64,000 nt of DNA from Bin87 sp026710825 (GTDB taxonomy: Bacteria > Chloroflexota > Dehalococcoidia > Lucifugimonadales > UBA3495), in the NCBI GenBank assembly GCA_965232815.1, contig OZ247427.1:248001-312000 (forward strand), in the 5' to 3' direction. Shown piece after piece: positions 57,976 through 64,000 of the stretch. Both the position numbers and the translations under genes were made by a program. How positions within the stretch are numbered: the first letter of the stretch is position 1; every line of letters begins with the position of its first letter. The notes beneath the pieces were generated by a model. That model was not told the DNA's origin. It made no database searches and was given only the letters and a program-made list of their open reading frames with translations.

Positions 57976-58671
57976 CTATGACAAGCCGGGTATCAGCCCA
58001 ATCAACGCATTTATCAGATTGATCACGCCGTCAATCAGCCTCGCCAACACCGCCCCGATACTCTCCGTCAAACCGGCCCGCGCCGACCAATCAGGAACAT
58101 CCCCGGCGACCAGCAGAAAGATCACGTATGCCGTGCCGATGACGACCAGCACGCGCCATAGCGTCCATCCCCACAGGCTCAGCCTGTAATCGTGGGCGAT
58201 CAGCCACACCGGTCCGGCGATGAGGTAGCACGGGATGGTCAGGATGCTGAACGGCTGCTGGAAGACCCCCTCCATATCCACGGGACTGGGCAACGCAGCA
58301 TAGGTCGCCGCAGCAGTCATCCACGCCGCCAGTATCAGAACGCCGGCCTGCCAAAGCGCGATCTGGCCGTCCCGGAGGAAATACCACCCCAACGTCAACG
58401 CGCCGGCCCAGATGGCGAATCCCATTATCAGCGGCGCGATCCCGATGAACAGATGGCGCGCCACGCCGCGAGGCCCCTGGTGCAGCACGTATCCGGCGTA
58501 GGCGGGATTGTCGCGGACGATGTACCGCACCTCCAGCACCTGGTGCCCGACCAGATAGCACGCCAGCTGGTGTGCCAGTTCGTGAAAAAAGGAACCAGGG
58601 ATGGTGATGTAGTGCATCACCATTCCGGCGGTCCAGATCATTTGTCGGATGATGTAGAACGGCGTGAGCAT
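57976..58671 (-). CDS. HExxH membrane metalloprotease-like protein (M50-like)
   Basis: The 231-residue integral membrane protein has HELAH at residues 30-34 inside a hydrophobic segment (GSFFHELAHQLACYLVG), the zinc-binding signature of site-2-type proteases. There are about five further membrane helices. The usual downstream LDG motif of S2P is not evident, so it may be a relative of DUF3267-type proteins. Its 3' end is at 57976; the start overlaps nothing after trimming to ATG 58671. Confidence 0.7.
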   Translation of the reverse strand: MLTPFYIIRQMIWTAGMVMHYITIPGSFFHELAHQLACYLVGHQVLEVRYIVRDNPAYAGYVLHQGPRGVARHLFIGIAPLIMGFAIWAGALTLGWYFLRDGQIALWQAGVLILAAWMTAAATYAALPSPVDMEGVFQQPFSILTIPCYLIAGPVWLIAHDYRLSLWGWTLWRVLVVIGTAYVIFLLVAGDVPDWSARAGLTESIGAVLARLIDGVINLINALIGLIPGLS

Positions 58672-58681
58672 GGGACAAGCG

Positions 58682-59224
58682 TTACTCGGCAACGCCGGCC
58701 TGTGTGGTCAAAATACTCAGATCCGACCAACCGTATGAAACTTCCAGCAACGATACGCCGCCGATGGTGTATCTATGCTCCGAGACGAGACTGCCGCCCA
58801 GAGCTTCGTAGAAACGTCTGGCCGGCCAGTTGTCTGCCAGCACCCAGAGGATCATGGATTTCATCCCCATGTGCATGGACGACTGGGCGGCGGCCGCCAT
58901 CAACAGGCGACCGATGCCGCGACGCCAGTGGCTGGGCAACAGGTATATCGCGTAGAGTTCGCCGGCGTAGGGTAAATCAGTCATTCGGTTCGGACCCAGG
59001 GAAGCCCAGCCCACAGTCGAACCGCCGTCATCTGCAATCAGAGACACCGAGCCAACCGATTGGTTTTCCATGTTGCGCCGCTGCCGCTCGGCCCACTCTG
59101 CGACGTCAATGGTGTTCAGATAATCGTCCGGCACAATACCACGATAAGCCGCGCGCCAACTCTCGGCCCAAACGCGTGCTATGCCGTCCGCGTCCTCAAT
59201 CCGAGCGTGCCGTATGTCAACCAC
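58682..59224 (-). CDS. GNAT N-acetyltransferase
   Basis: The 180-residue protein has RHARIEDADGIARVW at the start, an LYAIYLLPSHWRRGIGRLLM acetyl-CoA loop and NWPARRFYEALGGSLV. The start is GTG 59224 with GGAGG seven bases upstream. It ends 10 bp before the membrane protease gene and may be co-transcribed. The substrate is unknown. Confidence 0.88.
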   Translation of the reverse strand: MVDIRHARIEDADGIARVWAESWRAAYRGIVPDDYLNTIDVAEWAERQRRNMENQSVGSVSLIADDGGSTVGWASLGPNRMTDLPYAGELYAIYLLPSHWRRGIGRLLMAAAAQSSMHMGMKSMILWVLADNWPARRFYEALGGSLVSEHRYTIGGVSLLEVSYGWSDLSILTTQAGVAE

Positions 59225-59286
59225 TTCGCGCCTCCGAAACCCCTTCTCGGACTCGCCGCGACAGCGCTACTAATCCCCGGGTCGAT

Positions 59287-60522
59287 TCACTCCAGCGCCC
59301 CGGCCTCCTCAAGCTCCCGATAATCCGCGCCACTGAGCCCGACAATCTCCCGCAGCGCATACTCCGTGTCCTGCCCCAGCAGGGGCGCGGGCCGGTCCAA
59401 CCGGCCGGGCGTCGCCGAAAGGTGCGACTCGGTGTAATCGGTGGCGTACGGTCCCATCTCCGGATGGTCGAGCCAGGTGAAATGCTCCCGATGCTTCAAC
59501 TGCTCGTCGTCGAACAGGTCCCGCGTGTCGTTCACCACACCGGCCGGCACGCCAACCGATTGCAGCCGGTGCATCAGCGCGTGCCGGTCGTGGTTCGCCG
59601 TCCAGCCGGCGATGATGCCGTCCAGCTTGTCCTCATGTGCCTTGCGCACGCGGAACGTGCGGAACTCGCCGGATTGCACGTCGGCCACGCCATCAGCCAC
59701 CATCTCGTCGCGCAACGCCGCCCACTGTTCGTCGTTGAACACGGCGATGGCGATCCACCGGTCGGTCTCACCGTTGGCATCTGACGCGCAGGGATAGGCT
59801 CCGTGCGGCGACGCTGCAGGGTGCCGGTTGCCCACCAGTTCCGGCTCCCGACCGTTCACGCCGGCGTCCAGCAGCATGGACCCGCCGAAGTGCAGGCTGG
59901 TCTCCAGTTGCGACATGTCCAGGTGCGTGCCCCGGCCCGTCGCGCGCTGGCGGTCCACGGCGGCCAGGATAGCGGCGACTGCGAACTTGGGACACACGAA
60001 ATCGGTGTACGCTCCGTAGGGATTCACCGGCCCGCGATCAGGCCAGCCGATGATGTTGGTGTAGCCCGCCAGCGAGGACAGCACCGCGCCGAATCCAGGC
60101 TGCGTTTGCATCGGCCCGCCGCGCCCCAGCATGGACGCGCTGAACAGCACGACACGCGGGTTCACCCTGCTCAGCTCGTCGTAGCCCAGGCCCCAGCGTT
60201 CCAGCGTCCCCGGCGTGAAATTTTCCGTGATCACGTCGGCCCACTCGGCTATGCGCAGGATCAACTCCGGTGCACTGGGATGGCCCATATCGATGGACAG
60301 GCCGTATTTGTTGGCGTTGTAGTTGGCGAAGTAGCCGGAGCGATTGATGCCCGACTCCCCGCCGGCGAACGGCCCGGCCCGCCGCAGCGTTTCCGGCCGC
60401 TTGCCCGACTCTACCCGCAGCACGGTTGCTCCGTATTCCGAAAGGTACTTGGTGGTCATCGGGCCGACAGCCACCCAGCAGAAGTCCAGAACCTTCAACC
60501 CCTCCAACGGCAAACCTGCCAT
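59287..60522 (-). CDS. CaiB/BaiF-family CoA transferase 1
   Basis: The 411-residue enzyme matches family III CoA transferases: LEGLKVLDFCWVAVGPMTTKYLSEYGATVLRVE at the start and the catalytic-Asp segment THLDMSQLETS. Family members move CoA between carboxylic acids, for example in formyl-, carnitine- or bile-acid metabolism. A second member lies just upstream. GGAG precedes ATG 60522. Confidence 0.9.
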   Translation of the reverse strand: MAGLPLEGLKVLDFCWVAVGPMTTKYLSEYGATVLRVESGKRPETLRRAGPFAGGESGINRSGYFANYNANKYGLSIDMGHPSAPELILRIAEWADVITENFTPGTLERWGLGYDELSRVNPRVVLFSASMLGRGGPMQTQPGFGAVLSSLAGYTNIIGWPDRGPVNPYGAYTDFVCPKFAVAAILAAVDRQRATGRGTHLDMSQLETSLHFGGSMLLDAGVNGREPELVGNRHPAASPHGAYPCASDANGETDRWIAIAVFNDEQWAALRDEMVADGVADVQSGEFRTFRVRKAHEDKLDGIIAGWTANHDRHALMHRLQSVGVPAGVVNDTRDLFDDEQLKHREHFTWLDHPEMGPYATDYTESHLSATPGRLDRPAPLLGQDTEYALREIVGLSGADYRELEEAGALE

Positions 60523-60624
60523 CAACTCAACTCCACAAACAATTCGATTTGCATGGATATACAGGACTTACAAAATGATCAGTCCGATGCTGTGTACCCT
60601 GTGTATCCAGGTAAAGACCTGAGA

Positions 60625-61896
60625 TCAGATTGCGCCAAGCTCCGTTAGCCTCGCCAGATCGCGGTCGTTCAGCCCCAACTCGCCGCCCAGGATCTCCTGG
60701 TTATGCTCACCGACATGCGGCGCGCGGCGGCGTACGCCCACCCGTGCCGCGTCCTGCATGTCTTTGACGAAGTGGCCGGGATAGGTGACCGTCTCGCCGA
60801 TGTCCTCGTGCTCAATGTGGTCGTAGTAATCGCGGGCCGCCAGTTGCCGGTGCGCCAGGATGTCGGACGGCGTCGCCACCGGAAACAGCAGGATGCGACG
60901 CTCCAGCGCGCCGTCGGCCAACTCGTTGCGGGTGTGGGTCATGAAAAACGGCGCGACGGCCGCCACCGTCTGTTCCATTATCTCGGCGCGGGCCGTGCCG
61001 TAGCCCAGTTCCTCCCAGTTGACTGCATCCAGCTCTGGGCTGCCCATCCCTTCCTCGGTCATCCAGGCGAGCATCGACCGCACGCTGCGCGCCGCTCCCG
61101 CCGTGCCGCCGCCCGGCTGGAAATTCACGTAGCCGTCCTTGCAGGGCCAGTTGATCCTGGTGAACGTGCCGCCAGCAGACTCGCGGTAGGCTCCCATCCT
61201 GCGCAGGATCGTCTGCTCCAGGTCCCAGTACTGCGGCGCGTGGGCCAGCGTGCGCGCCACCGCCTGCTGGCAGGATACGTCCACATGCTGACCCTCGCCG
61301 GTCAACTGACGGTGGGTGTGCGCGATCATCGCGGCGGCGGCTCCGGCTGCGCTGCCGTGCTGGTAGAACTGCGGCATGCTCACCCGCAACGGCGGGCGGT
61401 CGCCGTCGCCGGTCAGGTGCATGAAGCCGCCCAGCGCCATCCCGACTATGTCCGATGCCTGGTAGTCCGCGTAGGGGCCGTCCTGCCCAAACGCCGTGAT
61501 GGACACCATCACCAGCCGAGGATTGACGGCCTGCAGATCGTCGTATCCCAGACCCAACGCCGCCATGCGCCCAGGGTCGGCGGACTCGATGAGGAAATCG
61601 GCGTTGGCGACCAGGCGGCGCAGCAGCGTTGACCCGTCGTCAGTGGCAATGTCCAAAGTGATGCCGCGCTTGTTGGCGCAGCAGGCCCACCAGAACAGGC
61701 TGCGCTCAGCGCCGGGCTCGTCCTTGTAAAACGGCCCAACTCGACGGGCCGGACTGCCTCCCGGCGGCTCCACCTGCACCACGTCCGCGCCCAGGTCCGC
61801 CAGCATCTTGCCGCAGAGCAGGCCGCGGCCGTCGGTGAGGTCGAGCACGCGATAGGGAGCCAGCAGGCCGGGGCCGTAATCGTCGTTCGATGTCAT
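60625..61896 (-). CDS. CaiB/BaiF-family CoA transferase 2
   Basis: The 423-residue paralogue has LADLGADVVQVEPPGGSPARR and HVDVSCQQAVA, where Asp in VDVS is the likely catalytic residue. It and the first transferase differ considerably, so they may form a heteromeric pair or act in sequence. Start ATG 61896 was chosen because the longer frame to 61947 lacks family similarity. The cyclase-family hydrolase lies upstream on the same strand. Confidence 0.9.
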   Translation of the reverse strand: MTSNDDYGPGLLAPYRVLDLTDGRGLLCGKMLADLGADVVQVEPPGGSPARRVGPFYKDEPGAERSLFWWACCANKRGITLDIATDDGSTLLRRLVANADFLIESADPGRMAALGLGYDDLQAVNPRLVMVSITAFGQDGPYADYQASDIVGMALGGFMHLTGDGDRPPLRVSMPQFYQHGSAAGAAAAMIAHTHRQLTGEGQHVDVSCQQAVARTLAHAPQYWDLEQTILRRMGAYRESAGGTFTRINWPCKDGYVNFQPGGGTAGAARSVRSMLAWMTEEGMGSPELDAVNWEELGYGTARAEIMEQTVAAVAPFFMTHTRNELADGALERRILLFPVATPSDILAHRQLAARDYYDHIEHEDIGETVTYPGHFVKDMQDAARVGVRRRAPHVGEHNQEILGGELGLNDRDLARLTELGAI

Positions 61897-61980
61897 TCTC
61901 GTCCCGTGTCTGCGGTAGCCAAATAAAGACTGCCGCGCGAAATGCACGGCAATCTTACCAGACCTGAGAGCGGGTCCCGG

Positions 61981-62294
61981 TCAGCGCGCGGAGTCGGCCA
62001 ACAGGGACTGCGGCGCCTCATCCAGGATATCGGCGACCAACCGGGCCACATCAGAACGACTCATGATGGCCTCTTCCACGTCATCCTGGAATTCGTACTC
62101 GTCGCTGGAAACAACAGCTTCGACCGATGCCCAGTATTCATCGGCCAGAAATACCCCTACGTCCCACGGGGCATGACATTCGCGGACCCCGCCGTCCCGG
62201 TCAGGTACGCTGTCCAGTCAGAACGGCGCTGAAACTCCGACCAGACCTTGCGGTTGGCAGCGGGGTCGTCTGCTACCAACACAGGCGATTCCAT
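61981..62294 (-). pseudogene. Small frameshifted gene (hypothetical)
   Basis: From ATG 62294 the frame reads MESPVLVADDPAANRK then VWSEFQRRS, and about position 62215 a different frame continues as a protein-like stretch (APWDVGVFLADEYW, then SSDEYEFQDDVEEAIM) to TGA 61981-61983. The two halves join only by a frameshift of +2/-1. AAGGTG precedes the ATG. No family is recognised. It is a broken gene or contains a sequencing error. Confidence 0.4.
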
Positions 62295-62309
62295 CAATCA
62301 CACCTTTTG

Positions 62310-63245
62310 TCAGAACGTCGCCAGCGGGTTCACCGGCGACCCCGTCGCGTTGTGCCACCGCAGCGGCGCGACCGTGAACATGAAATCCCACCGGTTGAGC
62401 CGTTGGCACACCGGGACCAACTCGTCGAAGTTGGCCGCGTCGATCAGCCACAGGCCCATGCCCACGATGCCAACCTTGTGGATCGGCAAACCCACGTACG
62501 GGTACTCGCTCGGCGCAACGTCCCACGACGCGTCGCAGGCGCCGATGGACACCCCGCGCTCGCGCAGCCAGGGCAGCGTCTCCGCGTGCAGTCCGGGCCG
62601 GCCTTCGGCTGCCGTAGGTGGGCCGACCTCCTGCCGGCGCTTGTACCAGCCGAGCCGGATGCACAACGCATCGCCCTCGGTCACGCGGACGCCCTGAGCC
62701 TCTTCCGCGGCCTCCAGGTCCGCGGTGAAAACGGGCTCGCCGGCATCCAGCCAGTCCCGGCCCTTGACGGCGGCGATGTCCAGCAGCACACCCCGGGTGA
62801 TGACGCCGTGCTTCACGTTGTCGATCGCGCCCGCGCCCGCTTTGCTGGCGTTGTTGATCAGGCCGGCATCCTTCCCGTTGTACATTTTGCCGTTCCAAAA
62901 CTGGTGGCACAGGCTGTCCAGGTGAGTCACAGTCAGGCCGTGGAACGACACGCCGATGAAGTCGCTGGCTCCGCCGCCGCCTTCCGACGGTGCCGATTCG
63001 CCGGTGGACACCATGTAGTGCAGCGGCGGGATGCTGGTGACGTCCGGCGCCATCTCGGGCACCAACAGGCGCGAGCAAGTAACCGAGATACCTTCGGTCA
63101 CCAGGCCGGCCGCCTGCTGGCGTTTGGCATCGTTGATCAGGTTCAGCGTACCCAATTCGTCGTCGTCGCCCCAACGTCCCCAGTTGCTCAGCGAATCGAA
63201 CCAACCCAGTACCTGCTCTTCCGTGGGAATAGCCGTCGTAGTCAT
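62310..63245 (-). CDS. Cyclase-family hydrolase (kynurenine formamidase-like)
   Basis: The 311-residue protein belongs to the PF04199 cyclase family, metal-dependent amide or lactone hydrolases related to kynurenine formamidase. The opening WGRWGDDDELGTLNLIN and the metal motif THLDSLCHQFWNGKMYNG, a variant of HxGTHxDxPxH, are clear. It ends 15 bp before the broken small gene. AGGGA precedes the ATG. The adjacent CoA transferases suggest a catabolic pathway for a cyclic or amide substrate. Confidence 0.87.
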   Translation of the reverse strand: MTTTAIPTEEQVLGWFDSLSNWGRWGDDDELGTLNLINDAKRQQAAGLVTEGISVTCSRLLVPEMAPDVTSIPPLHYMVSTGESAPSEGGGGASDFIGVSFHGLTVTHLDSLCHQFWNGKMYNGKDAGLINNASKAGAGAIDNVKHGVITRGVLLDIAAVKGRDWLDAGEPVFTADLEAAEEAQGVRVTEGDALCIRLGWYKRRQEVGPPTAAEGRPGLHAETLPWLRERGVSIGACDASWDVAPSEYPYVGLPIHKVGIVGMGLWLIDAANFDELVPVCQRLNRWDFMFTVAPLRWHNATGSPVNPLATF

Positions 63246-63528
63246 AGCGGTCCCTCCTCCGTATGCATGCTTGGTTCCAGTAATTTCCGTTGTCGATCTG
63301 GGCCGATTCTATTGCCCGCCGCCGGCCCGGTCAAACCTGCTCCGTCGGCCCGTTCCCGCAGGCGTAGGCAAATCGGCCGCGCCCCGGGCGTCGATGAACA
63401 CGCGATAACACAACGAAACGCGCCCGGACCCACGATTGTCGCGGCCATCCCGTGGGAATACACTGCACCGACACCAACCGGCTACGAAATCGTCCGAATA
63501 TTTCCGCTCTGTCATCGGTTTTACCTCA

Positions 63529-64000
63529 ATGAGCAGCGTTTCCGCCGCCACATCACGAGACTCCGCCTCCGCCTACCGCTGGGTGGTCATGGGTATCTGG
63601 GTTTCCGGCACCGTCGTTGCATTCATGATCATCTCGACCATCGGCATTCTGATGCCGGCCATCAGCGACGAGTTGGGGCTTTCGCCGTTCCAGCAGGGAA
63701 TGCTCGGTTCCGCCGCATACTGGGGAAACCTCACGCTGGCGATACCGGTCGGTTGGTGGGCTTCCCGGTTCGCTCCCAAGATACTGACCACCGTCACCAT
63801 GGTGCTGGGCACGCTGTTCCTGTTGGCCCAGGCTCTGTCGCCCGGGTTCGTGGTGCTGATACTGAGCCGCGTGGCGTTCGTCATCACGGTCATCGCCCGG
63901 CAGCCCGCCCGCGCTTTCCTGACGCAGCAGTGGTTCCCATCCCGCCAGGTGGTGCTGCTCAACAGCATCTCCAACGCCATGTTCGGGTTGGTGGTCGGCG
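63529..64000 (+). CDS. MFS transporter 3, 5' portion
   Basis: An open frame runs from ATG 63529 to the window end, 157 codons so far. It has membrane helices at about residues 22-44, 58-78, 86-105 and 108-128, an LSPFQQGMLGSAAYWG segment between helices 1 and 2, and WWASRFAPK where motif A would be. It resembles nitrate/anion or oxalate-type MFS carriers. The 283-bp gap upstream of it shows no clear promoter. Confidence 0.75.
   Translation, partial: MSSVSAATSRDSASAYRWVVMGIWVSGTVVAFMIISTIGILMPAISDELGLSPFQQGMLGSAAYWGNLTLAIPVGWWASRFAPKILTTVTMVLGTLFLLAQALSPGFVVLILSRVAFVITVIARQPARAFLTQQWFPSRQVVLLNSISNAMFGLVVG

Noticed and set aside
1..64000. CRISPR arrays, prophage, insertion sequences or integrases
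   Set aside because: No regularly spaced direct repeats, transposase or integrase motifs, or phage structural genes were found on either strand.

Overview
The window is about 62% GC, densely coded and carries no phage, CRISPR or rRNA genes. The gene mix points to a free-living heterotroph, probably a Chloroflexota of the SAR202/Dehalococcoidia type: an orphan molybdopterin oxidoreductase, dipeptide-type ABC importer, LLM flavin monooxygenase, CaiB/BaiF CoA transferases, cyclase-family hydrolase, GMC oxidase, P450, many SDRs, Uma2 proteins and a UGSC selenoprotein. This assignment is inference; there is no rRNA to confirm it.

Layout. 1-5.2 kb: rhodanese, two small conserved proteins, a lone molybdenum hydroxylase large subunit and a NUDIX hydrolase. 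5.3-13.1 kb: a peptide/nickel-type ABC import locus with two paralogous lipoprotein binding proteins, each behind its own near-consensus sigma70 promoter, then two permeases and a membrane-anchored PQQ-type propeller, with no ATPase genes. 13.2-25.8 kb: methyltransferase, epimerase, an uncharacterised 524-residue protein, LLM monooxygenase, a double HSL-type esterase in one chain, Uma2, an aminomutase-like PLP enzyme, gamma-glutamyltransferase and a pentapeptide-repeat protein. 25.9-39.7 kb: a HesB-like protein with a Gly/Cys tail, an NMT1/THI5-like binding protein whose frame is intact except for one UGA, a channel with a degenerate filter, SDRs, two TIMP-like secreted proteins, two duplicated MFS transporters, a TlpA/CopD-like/Trm112 group, a UGSC-family selenoprotein (UGA followed by Gly-Ser-Cys) with its upstream partner, and a pair of small HEPN-like proteins. 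39.7-47.2 kb: NHL propeller, SDR, HepT/MntA toxin-antitoxin pair, VOC and GNAT proteins, GMC oxidase, a second Uma2, thiolase and tRNA-Ala(UGC). 47.2-49 kb is gene-poor with an adenosine deaminase relic. 49-64 kb: Rieske protein, D-aminoacylase-type amidohydrolase, a second deaminase relic, an alpha-E/transglutaminase/ATP-grasp operon divergent from an OmpR-type regulator, P450, an HExxH membrane protein, two CoA transferases, a cyclase-family hydrolase and the start of an MFS transporter.

Three threads cut across the window. (1) UGA recoding: the UGSC gene strongly implies that the organism makes selenocysteine, and the single in-frame UGA in the NMT1-like gene may be a second, less expected selenocysteine site. 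(2) Dispersed perfect palindromes of two related types (GGGGCGGGTTT... and TAGGGGCGAAT...) sit between genes about ten times, and both Uma2 genes lie directly beside one. (3) Local duplication is common: binding proteins, fused esterases, TIMP-like proteins, MFS transporters with a duplicated promoter block, SDRs, CoA transferases and deaminase relics.
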